64,000 nt of DNA. Origin: Trogon surrucura. Lineage: Eukaryota > Chordata > Aves > Trogoniformes > Trogonidae. The DNA lies in NCBI GenBank assembly GCA_020746105.1, contig CM036628.1:7553191-7617190 (forward strand), written 5' to 3'. The notes under the pieces are model-generated. The model was not told the DNA's origin and searched no databases. It saw only the letters and a list, made by a program, of their open reading frames with translations. Positions 23,714 through 35,600 of this stretch are shown one piece after another. Position 1 is the first letter of the stretch. Each line of letters starts with the position of its first letter. A program made the position numbers and the translations under genes.

Positions 23714-26700
23714 ACACTGCATGTCTTCTGTCCCCTGCTTTCCACATGACAAGTCTCTTATATTCTGGATAAAATAGTTTATTTATTCCCCTGGCTCCAC
23801 TGCTGTGCTGGCTGGCTGTGGCGGGAGATGGGCTGTCTGTGCCATTGCGTTAGTTGTCACCCGTCCTACACATCTGCAGACCTGAGAAGGAAACCCTCAG
23901 CTCATCTTTGGTAAGGTCTTGGCAAAGGCAGATAAGCCACCGTGCTGCTGACAGTCTCCCACAGCCGCGTGGTTTAACTGGAATGGCAGGAGTGGAGGAA
24001 GCATTGTGGAATATATTAACTAGAACCCAGGTTTTTTAAGTGGGGAATATTTAGCAGACCTGAATGTCAGTAGCATCTGCCATTTTTATTCCACTATAAC
24101 TAAAGCAGAACTTCGTGCAGATGTCTGTGTTTAGGGTGATTTGGATGCCCTGCAATATGCTCACATATTTTCCACTGCTGAATGAAAAGGAGAAAATGAG
24201 TATGGTGCTTGTTGTAGGTGTCTGCCTGACTTGCAGATGGTCTAGATTTCTGCATAGCTGCTTCTCTGTTACATAGGGCTTTCAGGTTTCACTATTGATT
24301 AGAGCAGTCGCTTTTCTAATTGAAAGAATTTCCAAGTCTAACTATTGACTTGGACAGTAAATGTGCCAGGTTATTAAAGATAAGAGGCTTTAATCAGAAA
24401 ATATGTTACCCTCTCTTGCAAAAGAGGTCAGTGTAACTCGAGTAAAAGAGTGTCCTAAAAATCAGAAAACAGGTGAAGGAAATGGGAAAGTAGGAGCCAG
24501 GCAAATGCTACTTATGTAATTTTGGCAAAACAAGTAGGACAGAGGAGAGACCGGGCAGTCGTGCTCAGCTTTCACCTGCTCACTTCTCAGGGCAGAGTAT
24601 GACTGCACATGTGATTATGTTCCTTCTGTACCAGGGCCAGTTTCCCTCAGCAGAGGTTTATATGGTTAAAAAAAGAGCAAATGTACTTGCCCATTGTGAA
24701 ATGACAGCGGTGGTTAAGTGTTTCCCATTGGGATGAACTTTTACAGGGCTTCGGTGCACAGCAGCCTGTGGTAGCACAAAAGGGATTTTGAAGATATACT
24801 TCAGCCCCTTCTTTAAAATAGTCCTTCCCAGCTCTTGACACACACTCCCAAAATATCACAAGAGTACAATAATTTCTGTTACAGAAAACAGAATTGCCTC
24901 CAGTGAGGTTGAAGTCAGCTGGCAGCCACCTATGCCTTGCCCAACAAGCTGCTTGTCCACCGCGAGGGATGGGCTCTTCCATGCCATCCCCATCGGAGAG
25001 TTGGAGCCAGAGTCTTTGAAGGAGCCTCTCTCCATCCTCCATGTCCAGGAATGAGCCTACACAATTAGCTGGGAGTAAGCACTGAGCTCTTAAATAACTG
25101 AAGTCGGGTGAGATGAGTCCTGCCCTGGGGAACCTGAATTCCTTAAGGTAATGCATTAATTACCATTGCTGGAAATTGTCCACACCTTTGGGCATAGGCC
25201 TTATAGGTGGTTCTCAGTGTGTAGTGGTAGTTACAGGATTTGCAACATTTTATTTGTGTACTCACATCCATCACCTGGGAACATGAAATTCCTGCTCATA
25301 GGTGTCAATAGACAGGTCGGCTGCTGGGCAAGCAGAAATGAAGGCACATCAGCTATGGAGATATGAACACTGGTGGCGTCACTTGTAGCTCTGCTTGGTC
25401 CCAGGGCACACGGAGGTTCTGGGCCCTTTTGATGGTGAGCAAGCACAGAGTAGAAAAGCAGCCAGGTCCCGCATGAGTTTGGAGTGTAGGAGGCGGGAGG
25501 CAGCCGGTGGATCCAGCGAGCGATGGGGAATCGTGGGGTGACTGAGAGGTTTAGCCAGGGCAGCTCCAAAGCGCCACTCTAAGCCTCTGTAGTACGGCCC
25601 GCTCCTGAAACACGCTGCTTCACAGCTGGTGCCAGGACTGCTAACAGATATTAATAAAAACACACACTTAAGAGACCCATACGTGGAAGAAGCAAATGTG
25701 TCTTTGGACCTGCTCTCTTCATGTCATTAACTATTTTTTTCTTCTTCCACTCCCCACCTCATTTTTTTACGTTTTCCTATACTTCTAGAGAGCTTTTCCT
25801 TATGTGAAATTTTTTTTCCACTTCCTTGTACAAATTTTACCCTTGTCTCCAGTTCTGAAGTATTTATAGCTCAATGGCACACATAACCATTGGGCATACA
25901 GTAATTTCTCTTTGAATACTTTCCATATCTCTCCTGTGTGCTTTTCCACCCACACGTGTTCCATTGCCGCATCCCGAAGGATGTCTTTATTCCTCCTTTA
26001 TACTTTTGGTTTCTCTATTGTTTTTTTCACGCCTTTCTTCTTGATGGGTTGGGTGGTTTTGCACATCACACAGTTTGAAAAAAGTTTCCCTTCAGACTCT
26101 TTCATTGAACCAAATCCTATTGATCTGATATGCACACAGACTGAACTTTAATCCTGAGTAAAAGAGTGCCCTACCTGCTGTGGGGAACCTATTTCTGAAG
26201 AATTTTTGGGACAGAGACTTCAGATTGGCCTCCACAGGGGAATTAACTTCACCCACACAAGAGTTCCACTGGCCACAGCACAGTCGAGACCTCTGGGGTT
26301 GTAATTGTATCTGGACATTTTTGTTGTTGGCATTTTCTTTCCTATGGTATTTTTGCACCAAAGTAGAAAACTGATTTTCTGGGTTTTTTTTCAAAAAGAT
26401 TGACGTGTATTTTCCCAAAGAAAAAGTAAGAATAATGACCATTCAAATTGTGCAGTTATTTTCTTCCTAGTTTTATTTAGACCTGTAAGGTAATACAAAG
26501 GGAATAGCTACCCGTGGTGAGCATGTAGCTTTCATTTTCGTATGGACTAATACAGTCGTGCTTCCAAGGACAAAGACAGGAAGGTTGGCTCACAGGATTG
26601 AAAGCAATGACTCTGAACAAGACTTTAAGAGTCATGGTTAAATAGCTGCAGTGCTGTAGTTAGACGGAATACAATCAGGGATATTAAGTTATATTACTTC

Positions 26701-26744
26701 TGTTACTTGGTGTGCATGGCAATGCTGATGCAAGACTTCCTTTA
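22606..26744. other. Unique non-coding sequence with a long C run
   Basis: No gene is recognised. A 169-codon open frame on the minus strand at 24647-25156 has no domain I know and is within chance expectation for this length of DNA. A 34-base cytosine run at 23679-23712 is listed separately. AT-rich blocks near 24,300-24,430 resemble conserved non-coding DNA in texture only. Confidence 0.5.
23679..23712 (+). repeat. Poly-C homopolymer, 34 bases
   Basis: An uninterrupted run of 34 cytosines follows a pyrimidine-rich lead-in (cttctcttcc). The complementary poly-G strand could form a G-quadruplex and the C strand an i-motif. Runs of this length are unstable and hard to sequence, so the exact length is uncertain. 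It inflates nearby open frames into poly-proline or poly-glycine and should not be read as coding. Confidence 0.95.
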
Positions 26745-27060
26745 ATTCAGGAAGGATGATGAAAAGCTGCAGAGGACCAAGAGTGACAGAGGGACTGGAA
26801 TATGTTGGTGAAGGATTCCAAGGACTTGTACCAGTTTGGCTTAACAAAGAAAAGGTCAAGGGCTGACTTGACTGCAGTCTAGAAGGAGCTAGTATTTCCA
26901 GGAAGGAGCTAATATTTCCAGGAGCTAATATTTCCTACATTTGTTAGTAGGGAGTTCTCCTGTTTAGCAGATAAAGACATAATGAAAGTCAATGGCTAGA
27001 AGGTGAAGTTAGGAGAATCCCCAAATCAGTTCAGTTTGCATAGATCATTGCGGTTCATCC
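26745..27060 (+). mobile_element. Ancient CR1 LINE fragment
   Basis: The segment follows, with heavy decay, the late ORF2 region of a deep CR1 lineage. Recognisable words in order are gaaaagctgcagaggacca, agagggactggaatatgttg, tttggcttaacaaagaaaag (the GLTKRR block) and gcagataaagacataatgaa followed by gtcaatggctagaaggtgaa. This form resembles CR1 copies I recall from turtles and crocodilians more than the young avian tails elsewhere in the window. It is therefore likely an old insertion. A short tandem triplication interrupts it at 26885-26936. Limits are approximate and the family is from memory. Confidence 0.65.
26885..26936 (+). repeat. Three-copy 16-bp tandem repeat inside an ancient CR1
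   Basis: The unit ggagctartatttcca occurs at 26885-26900, 26905-26920 and 26921-26936. The first two copies are separated by ggaa, giving a 20-bp step, and the last two abut. The last copy ends in t instead of a. It replaces the part of the CR1 that should read as the tyr-lys-tyr-leu stretch, so it arose after insertion. Confidence 0.9.
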
Positions 27061-30000
27061 AGGATCAGAACAGAACCTCACGTGTGGGGCAGTTCCAAGC
27101 CCAGACTTTCCAAAATGCCAGTGGCTTGGTCGAAGGTGCTCCCAGCCATGGACACTGGCAGCACCACCTCATGTACCTCCACATAAGAACAGCATAGAGT
27201 GGCCAGTGGCCACAGACCACACTAATTGGTGGCCTGTGACTTGCTGAACACTCTCTGTGTGGTTCAGCACCAGCTCAGGCAGGAGTTAATCCAGGTGTCA
27301 TATGTGCTGCGTTAATGCCCAGAGCCCTGATGAGATGGCCAAGATAGATTTAGGTTATAGGAGCAATATTAGCCTTTATAAATGCTGCAGAGAAATTTAA
27401 CACTGTTTGGCCTGATTTCTCAAAGACAAAGAGAACCAGGAATGAGTTTGAATTTTCTTAGTATTTCTGAAAATCAAGTCATAACTAATTAACCTCTGCA
27501 CACCTATGTGTTTTATTATTTTTTCCACTTTATTTAAGAGAGGAAAAGAGGAACTTCAGGCTTTTCAAAACTCCACAGCAAGTTTGTGGCACGATCAGAA
27601 CTTGAAGATCCTGAATATTCTCTGCCATCACTACTTTTCCCCCCTTTCTAATTAACTCAGTTTTACTGTTGCCAATGCAACCTGTTATATAACAGACCAT
27701 GTAAGCTACAGGAACAAACCCCAATAATACACGCGACTGCATTCCCATTCAGAGCTGCAAGAAGTCAGCCAGGAGCACATCCTGCCTTTAATTATACGGA
27801 AGATGTCTTGGTGACTTGGTGTCCTACATCAGTATTAGGAAGCTTGGGCATTGAATTGCTATAAATCAAGAGCTTTGCTGCTCTCACAACAACCCCGGTG
27901 GGAGCCTGACTTTCTCAAAGAGCTTAATTAAAGAGTGCTTATTGTCAGCTCACCCCTGTAGCCCATTAGGGCTCCGCAGAGATTTCTCTTCTCCAACATC
28001 ATTGTGAAAAGTGGGACAGCCCTTGCTTCTTAGGAAGCTCTGTGTTCGTAATCACTTCCTCACATGTCCCGGTGATCTTATAGTCATGTTGCAATTAGTT
28101 GGTGATAGGTGTGATCAGGCCATATCTGAATAACTGTTTGTGGAGATCCTATTGGCTAGACAGTTATTCAACACAGTCATAATTTTCCTCATTGCTAGTA
28201 CTTTCTCTGGCTGTATCTCAGCATGCTTGGAAAGCAAGATTAACGTGTGACATTTCAAAAAGCGTCTGTTTTCTTTCCTCAGCAGTGTGTATGTCCCTGC
28301 CCTCTGATGGATGCAGCCCCTCGTGGTTTACAGCGTAGAGGAACCCAGGTTCCTATGTCACAGAGGCCCTTCAAATGGTTACTCCCTTGTGGCTTGAAAC
28401 CCAAATCACGGTCAAATCACTCTGCGGTGCAGTTAAGTGAATTATTCAGACCATAACAGCCACTGGTTGGTAGAACCAACTCAAGTTTTTTTCCATGCAT
28501 AGGGCTGATGTACTTGGGCCCCCACCCGTCTCATCCGTCTTGAACAGGGTGTTTGTATGTGCATTATTATTGGTAAATGGACATCGGGTGAGAAGAAGGC
28601 AGTGATGTTTCAAGTCTGTAGCTGTGTGGTCCATTTGTGGTACTATCACCTGCAGATGTGGAATGGAGAGGGTTATGGTGTCACTTGGGTTTGACTTGCT
28701 CATGGTGCAAGACCACTCGCAGTGCAGTTCCCAGGCTTGTCGGCTTGTCCCACCCACTCTCCGAGCCACGCAGAAGCCATCCTGCACAGTTATTACCCAC
28801 GCATGGCCCTGGAGTGCTGAGAGGGAAGAGTTTTTTTAATTTGATTCAGGGTGGACACTTCTCCGCATTGTCTGGGCACAAATGGCCACCTCCCTGTATG
28901 CTGGGCTTGGGCGGTGTGGCAGCGGGGATATTCCACTGTTCTGCCAGGGGATTGCACAACTTCTGTCTCTGCTGCCTCACCCACCTCTAAAAGGAGTCAA
29001 GAGGACTCATTGATACAGGTTTGTCCATTACTAAGTATTATTTTGCAATGTGTTTATGGAGCCATCATACCTCCGAATTCCAACCCGGAGAAGTCAGAGA
29101 TGTTTGGAGACTTCAAAACAAATTTTGGGCAGTAAAAATGAGAGGAAATCTAGAAATTATCCGTATTTTGCATGTCCTTACTACTTTCTCATCTTTCGTG
29201 ATTGCAGCCATGAATCAATCTAGTGCTGGCCAACTAAGTGTGCCAAGAAGATTAAGGAGGACAGTGTAGGCTATCATCCTGCCAGTGGCCATTCCCAGAG
29301 CAAAACTGACTTTTGAGGAGCCATCTGATAGACAGGAAGCTCTTTGCAGTGATACCACAAGGAAAAGATTCCTGTGACTTGTGTTCCTCACTCTTGCAGC
29401 AATGTTTATGAACTTCCTATGGGTACTTGTGTCCTAAGCTGTACAGTAAGAAATCCATAGATAGCTTTAACCATATGTATCATCATTGTCTTCCGGATGT
29501 CCATTTTCCCACCCAGGAAGTGTTTGCAAGGTCCTCAGGGAAGAGAGGAGCCCATCCTGGAGATGAAGTAGCCTTGGAAGGGAAGTTCTGCCTGTCAGCA
29601 AGTTATATATTGTAATATGCAGAGCTGGCAGTCACATGCCTATGTCTTGTGGCTCACGTGGTGATTTGTCCAGAGTTCCCCACCCTGATGTTTCACTGCG
29701 ATATCTTTTGTGCAGATACAGATCTGTCAGAACAGCAGGTTCTTTGCCTTTCGGCACAGGTGAATGGATGATGCAAACCCTTCAACATCCACAGCTGGTT
29801 GCTGGATGAAAACTTTCCTCTGGCTGCAGCCCTGAGCAACAGGAGCAGGGTGGCTGCAGAGCAGGCTGTGCGGTGAACTGCACACCATGCCTTAAACACC
29901 CACAAAACCAGGCAGCTTTCTGCCATGAAGCAAACCAGTTGCCTCCCTGCCACTTGGTGTACAGCAGATGATGCGCCACAGCCCGTGTCAGCCGCAGCGT

Positions 30001-30451
30001 GACGGGTTTGAGAACCAGCACAAGGGATGTGCCACCCCTCGCTGGGGACACCCACAGCAGGGCAGCTCAGGATTTCCCCACCCACCATAATCATTTTCCC
30101 CAATGGAGCCTGGGAGCAGGTTTGACTCATCAGGCAGATGGAGATGGAGATCCGCAGAGACCTGGTAAACGAAAAGAGAAAGTGGCTCCAGTCTTCTTGG
30201 CATGGAAGCGATCTGGTTTGGTGGAGGAGGTGGGCTCCTGGGTTTGTAGAAGGGTCATTAAGGAGCAGAAGTTCCTGAGCTGGCTCTGGCAGGTTATCCC
30301 CTAAGACGATGCCAGGGGAAAGGATATTCTCCTGACCCAACCAACTGAGTTTCTAAAAGTCCAGTGATGCTTCTTCTCTGCCAGTGTCTACAGTTCTGGT
30401 TTGCCATAGTGCTGTCTCCTCCGCTGCAGATTTGGGCTGTTAGAGCCCAAG
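27061..30451. other. Unique non-coding sequence, no gene seen
   Basis: No mobile element or exon is recognised. The interval 27,860-28,260 has the AT-rich, motif-dense texture of a conserved non-coding element, reported as a finding. A 215-codon open frame on the minus strand (29693-30340) ends just beyond the CR1 at 30,452. It lies in GC-richer DNA and shows no domain I know. Confidence 0.5.
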
Positions 30452-30492
30452 GAATCATAGAATCATAGAATGTTTGGGGTTGGAAGGGAGCT

Positions 30493-30888
30493 CTAGAGAT
30501 CACCTAGTCCAATCCCCCTGCCAGAGCAGGATCCCCTAGGGCAGTCACACAGGAACGTGTCCAGGCAGGTTGCGAAAGTCTCCAGAGCAGGAGACTCCAC
30601 AACCCCTCTGGGCAGCCTGTGCCCATGCTCCGTCACCCTCACAGGAAAGCAGTTTCTCCTTATGTTGAGGTGGAACTTCCTATATTCTAACTTAAACCCA
30701 TTATTTCTTGTCCTATTACTGGGCACCACTGAGAAGAGATTGTCTCCTTCCCCTTGACACCCACCCCTCAGATATTTATATACGTTAATAAGGTCTCCTC
30801 TCAACCGTCTCCTTTCAAGGCTAAACAGCCCCAGTTCTCTCAGTCTCTCTTCATAGGAGAGATGTTCAAGTCCCTTAATCATCCTCAT
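30493..30888 (-). pseudogene. CR1 ORF2 C-terminal remnant
   Basis: The 131-codon frame begins MRMIKGLEHLSYEERLREL and continues through the GLFSLERRRLRGDL block and a CLDTFLCD segment, all conserved features of the CR1 ORF2 C-terminus. It belongs to the same insertion as the reverse-transcriptase piece, separated from it by about 350 bp in which the frame is interrupted. Its apparent start codon is internal to ORF2. The stop lies just ahead of the CR1 3' UTR. Confidence 0.93.
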
Positions 30889-31244
30889 ATCTCTCGGTTG
30901 GACTCTCTCCAGTAGGTCCCTGTCTCTCTTGAATTGGGGAGCCCAAAACTAGACACAGTATTCCAGGTGTGGTCTCACCAGGGCAGAGCAGAGGGGGAGG
31001 AGAACTTCCCTAGACCTGCTGGACATTCTTTTCTTAATGCACCCCAGGATCCCATTGGCCCTCTTACTGTCCACTAGGACTCCAAGGAGCTGCTTTCCAG
31101 CAGGACATCCTCTAATCTGTACTGGTGCCTGGTGTTATTCCTCCCCAGATGCAGGACTCTACACTTGTTCTTATTGAACTTCATGAGGTTCTCCTTTGCC
31201 CAGCTCTCCAGCCTGTCCAGATCTTGTTGGATGGCAGCACAGCT

Positions 31245-31994
31245 TTACGGTGTGTCAGCCACCCCTCCCAGTTTTGTATCATCAGTGAACTTGCTGAGGA
31301 TGCACTCTATCCCCTCATCCAGGTCGTTGATGAAGATATTGAACAAAACTGGACCCAGCACTGATCCCTGGGGAACACCACTGGCCACAGGCCTCCAACT
31401 TGGCTCTGTGCCACTGATCACAACCCTCTGAACTCTGTGGGTGAGCCAGTTCTCAATCCACCTCACAGTCCAATCATCTATCCCACATTTCTTGAGTTTA
31501 CCTATGAGGATATTATGAGGGACAGTATCGAAAGCCTTACTGAAGTCAAGGTATATAACATCCACTGCTCTCCCTTCATCAACCTGTTTGGTCACATGCT
31601 TGTAGAAGGATATCACATTAGTCAGGCAAGATTTCCCCTTGGGAAATCCATACCGGCTACTCCTGATAACCTTCTTTTCTTCCAGTTGATTAGAGATCGC
31701 CTTCAGAATGAGCCGCTCCATCATCTTCCCCAGGGATGGAGGTGAGGCTGACCAGCCTGTAGTTGCCAGGGTCCTCCTTCTTGCCCTTTTTGAAGACTGG
31801 AGTGACAATGGCTTTTTTCCAGTCCTCAGATACCTCTCCCGCTCCCCATGATCTTTCAAAGATGATGGAGAGAGGCTCAGCCACAACTCTCCCAACTCTC
31901 TCGGTACATGTGGATGCACCCCATCGGGGCCCATGGATTTGTGTGTTTTCAGTTTTTGTAATAGTTCTCTAATCCAACTATTCCAGGTACTCAA
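31245..31994 (-). pseudogene. CR1 ORF2 reverse-transcriptase domain, inactivated
   Basis: The 249-codon frame encodes the fingers and palm of a non-LTR reverse transcriptase, the enzyme that copies CR1 RNA at the target site. Residues 19-31 hold the MGPDGVHP motif, 148-156 the YLDFSKAFD motif with the first catalytic aspartate, and 204-214 the [11 protein letters not shown] motif. Residues 236-240 hold the catalytic DD box as FTDDT. CR1 normally has FADD, so alanine to threonine is a change. Residues about 37-88 are out of frame: the expected CR1 sequence for that stretch lies in another frame at 31884-31690. Two compensating shifts thus bracket it. A TAA stop follows residue 249, ahead of the thumb region. 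The apparent start codon is not the real CR1 start, because the upstream part is missing. The copy cannot be autonomous. Confidence 0.93.
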
Positions 31995-32000
31995 CTTTTC

Positions 32001-35000
32001 TTATTCAGAGACTTCCAAGCCTGGAATGCAAGGGTAACTTTCTCTTGTTCACTGTAATAGCTGTGATAGTGGAGACTGATCTTCCTTTATTTTTGAGCCT
32101 TTATTGTAAGTGGATGACTGTTACATAGATGCCGAAATACAGAGGTGATGTAGGCTAGTGCAGTGGGCTTGATTGCCCTCCTGACCGATATATTTTGTGA
32201 ATGTTATTGTTGAGTGTGTTAGTCATAGGTGTAGCTGTGCCACATCTGGAGTTATTATCAATAGAAGAAAACCCTGCTTGTGCTGGTAGGTTATATAAAA
32301 TGGAAAGAGTTTGAAGCACGTAGGGCAATGGCACTGCCATTATCTTTTTAGATTCATGCTTGTGTGAAGTAGAAAGTTAAGATTGCACTTACATCAAAGG
32401 GCTGCAGGTATGAATTGAGGATAGTGGGTTGAACTTCAGATTGAAGAACATTTAAGTTACTGAATTTCTACCTGAAAAGCAACTCATAAAATAAATGAAT
32501 GTAACTATGCATTGACTGCAAAACCTGAACTGTTTGAACAAAAATCAGTCATTTAGCTCCATTTGGCAAGAGCATTAATAATGATGGACTAAATATAATG
32601 ATGCTTTTATTCTTTTTAAACTAAACTTAACCTGATTTTATCGATCTGCAACTGTCATATGACAGCAATAATAATTAATAATAATAGTAATAGCAATAGC
32701 AATTAGTAATCGTCATCATCTTGATAAGTGTCATAAACCTGCTAGATTTTACCACAGTTCACTCTATAAGTCTTTTCTCTGTCCCGCATCTATAGGAGAA
32801 GAGATCATGTAATTTCTAGTAATTGTAGGCTAGGGACAGAAGTTTTTATTTTCAGTGAACTCCAAAGGAATTTTATTGAGGACAATGGTGACTTCCAGAA
32901 ATAGTAACTCCCATCTTTACAATGCTTTATCAGTGTTAATGAAGGGCTTCCTCATACAAATGATATAATAATATAAATGATGCTGGTGCATTGAATTCTA
33001 AATACTTTTGCAATGAAAGTGCTGTGTTCAGCGTTAGTTACGTTGTGGAGGTATTGTCTACATACTGTTTTCAAGATTGGGTCTATCAGGTTTATCCTGG
33101 AATGAAGTGGATCAAAGAACTGGAAAAATGCGTGCTCTGTTCTGAATAGATGCTGTTTGCTCCAGTATCCTCTGTACTTTGTCACTGTTCATCTGATGTG
33201 TTTGGGTCTCAACTCATCCTTTTAGAAAAGGACAATGACAAGCTGCTCAGGACTGTCTACGTTGAAGTTCTTAGTCTAGGCTGATTGTGTCCCAAATTGA
33301 ATGATATTGATTAATTTTGACAGTGCCTGAAATACGTTCCTGAATTAGCAATGAGCTACAATACTCGGCAAACTTACGGTGTTGTAGCAGCGTCTAGAAG
33401 TCCATTCTTGAACAATAACAAACAGTCATTTGACATGGTGGTAAAAAAGGGTAATAGTCGCGTGGCCATGGGGTAATAGTAGCCCTGGCAGCACTGAGGG
33501 CAACGTGCTACACCCGGGGTGTCTGCTGGCAGGAGCCTTGGGGCTCTCTCCCCTCTCTCCTTAGGGTGGGTCTTCTAAATCTCCAGAGCAATCTGTGTTC
33601 CCTGCAAAGTTTCACATATTTGCATCATTCCCTCAAATGATACAACCAGCCCTCTGAAGTTGTATGCACCACCTTTCACTGCAAATTGGCAGATTTCCAC
33701 CCAATGAACAAGTTTCAAACTCCTGGGCTTTGCCTGTTCCTTTTCCCCAAAAAAGACTGAAAACTGAAAACTCTGCTGCGTTTACTGACTTTCTAATACA
33801 AAGTTAAGATCAAGCCTGACTATACTAAATGTCATGGTGCTTCTTACCAATGCACACCCAAACCTACTCCTTCATCCCCACATTAAACAGATTATCTATA
33901 ATAGTAAGTAGGATAAAATCTTCCTTGTTATTTACTAAAATAATACTGGCAAGAAAAGTGTTTTGCAAATCACTTCTCAGTCTAAAGCACTTCTAGGCTA
34001 AATATATTCTTCTAAGATATGTGCTTTGGGCATCTGTTTTCATGCTGCATTCTCTCTGCAAGCGGCATAGACGATGCCCTTCTTTGCCATCCCTGTGTAC
34101 AGCGTGGGTAGATGTGAGAGGAGAATTCTGCCTGAAGATTTCTGTTGTCTTTTTGTTCAGTCGAAGGATATGGCTCCAATTTCTCCCATTTGTGAATTGC
34201 ACACAAAATGCAGTCATACGCCTGGCTGGAAATCTCAGTAATACCTTCCAAGCTATTCTAAAAATACAACTCGGGCCCTGCAGTCCCAAAAAATTAAATC
34301 CAGTACTTCAATGTGCAGGGTAGCCTAAAAGAGTGTGCCGCTTTATAGTACACAGTTATCACCCCTGCACTCATTAGAAAAGATAAGAGAACTTTCAAAT
34401 TTTGCCCATTTTTGTGTTTTATGGAGACATAGGAGCAAAGGTCCCTTCTATAACCACTCTGAGAAGATTTTCAGAAAATGCGAGTAAGTTCCCTCCCCGC
34501 CAGACTTCATGAAAGGAGGGATGTCTTTCCTCTTCCTCTGGGAAGCGTAAGCAATGTCAGTGTTGTAATCAAAAAATACCCCCTGGTTGTTCAGTGTTAT
34601 TTTTACAAGTGTCAGACTTACGCAAAATTTACTGTCTCACCTTTACAGGTCAACAGTGCATATTATTCCAAAAAGGTCTCCAAGGCAACTCGTCTCAGTC
34701 TTAGAGGTTATGCTCAAATGAGCCATCATGAGGAGGCAGTGAGCCCAACCCAGGTGGTTTTGCTCTGTCAGAAATTGAGTATTTGTTTCTAGCATTGCAT
34801 CTGGACTCTTGTCTATTAGATTAATCAAAATGCTCCTTTGCTTACAGCCGTCTGAATGAGAAAAGGTCACCATACAGAGCCATTAAGTCCCTTCGTAGGG
34901 ACTTTGTAGCAGGAAGCAGAAAGGCTACATAAAGAAGAAAAGATTCCTCCAAGGATGACAAATAAGGACTATCTTGGATGCCTCGGCTCGGCCGGTCAGT

Positions 35001-35429
35001 CCCAGGATGAAGAGTCTGTCCTGTGGGTATCCACATTTCTGCACCCAGTACTCAGGATGCAAATGTTTTTGCCTCTTATTTTCATTTATTGTGCAATTTC
35101 TCAATGCTGCAGCCTGTGTCAACAGGGGAAGCTGTGCGCTCAAACTGCAGCTTCAATCTGGTCAAAGGAAATCTTCCATCACTGTTGGTGCAGATGTAGT
35201 TAAGAGGGTGGCCTGGCCATTTGAAGTCCACTTTGCAGATGACTTGGTACAGGAAAGACCTATGTTTGAAAGGGTGGGCTTTACCTTCTGATCCAGAAAA
35301 GCAGCCCAAAAAACCCCAGACAGACCATACTTGGTTCTTAAAACTGATGGGGCTGGAGCTGGTCCGTTGTGGTCCCTGGGTCCAAAAATCTGAACAATAA
35401 AGAGCAAACTATCCTCACAAAGAACAGTT
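32001..35429. other. Unique AT-rich non-coding sequence, no gene seen
   Basis: No coding region is recognised. An AAT-rich imperfect microsatellite lies at about 32665-32710. The sequence from 35,160 to 35,429 may be a continuation of the L2-like fossil to its right, but I could not match it convincingly. Confidence 0.5.
32665..32710 (+). repeat. AAT-rich imperfect microsatellite
   Basis: About 46 bp made of aat and agt/agc trinucleotide variants (caataataattaataataat, then agtaatagcaatagcaatta). The interruptions suggest an old, stable tract. Confidence 0.85.
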
Positions 35430-35600
35430 CTTCAAGCTCCCTCCTCTTCCCCAGCCTGTCAGCACAACCTTAGACTTATCTGGGTTGGGTCACAGCCAGC
35501 TTGCCCTCATTCAAGCCCTGATCCTAGCAAGACAGTGGGTAAGCCGATCAACTGCTCCGCCAGCCCCAGCAGCCAAGACCTGAAATAGAAACACACGGCT
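35430..35600 (-). mobile_element. Fossil L2-like LINE fragment (reverse-transcriptase region)
   Basis: Translated on the minus strand in two frames, the segment resembles the region just after the catalytic box in L2-type LINEs. One frame gives AVDRLTHCLARIRA. After a stop and a frame change, a block resembling MRASWL then NPDKSKVVLTG follows. In L2-clade reverse transcriptases this position reads roughly as a CL..I..WM....L.LNPDKTEV.L.G pattern. The nucleotide words gggcttgaatgagggcaagc and tgtgacccaacccagataag support the same reading. The copy is strongly decayed and not coding. Its limits are uncertain and may extend toward 35,160 on the left. This identification is from memory of family patterns. 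Confidence 0.5.

Larger units (their letters stand above)
30452..32000 (-). mobile_element. CR1 LINE, long 5'-truncated copy with reverse-transcriptase remnant
   Basis: This is the longest young CR1 here, about 1.55 kb. Its 3' end is the inverted tail gaatcatagaatcatagaat at 30452. On the minus strand, going 5' to 3', it carries most of the reverse-transcriptase domain (31994-31245), the C-terminal part of ORF2 (30888-30493), the 3' UTR and the tail. ORF1 and the endonuclease domain are missing, so it was truncated on insertion. The coding region is broken by a stop just after the catalytic motif and by frame changes. The 5' limit is approximate, between about 31,980 and 32,010. Confidence 0.95.

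Noticed and set aside
23287..23777. Poly-glycine and poly-proline frames near 23.7 kb
   Set aside because: They are translations of the 34-base C run, not protein evidence.
24647..25156. 169-codon minus-strand open frame
   Set aside because: No recognisable domain. A frame of this length is expected by chance in 64 kb read in six frames.
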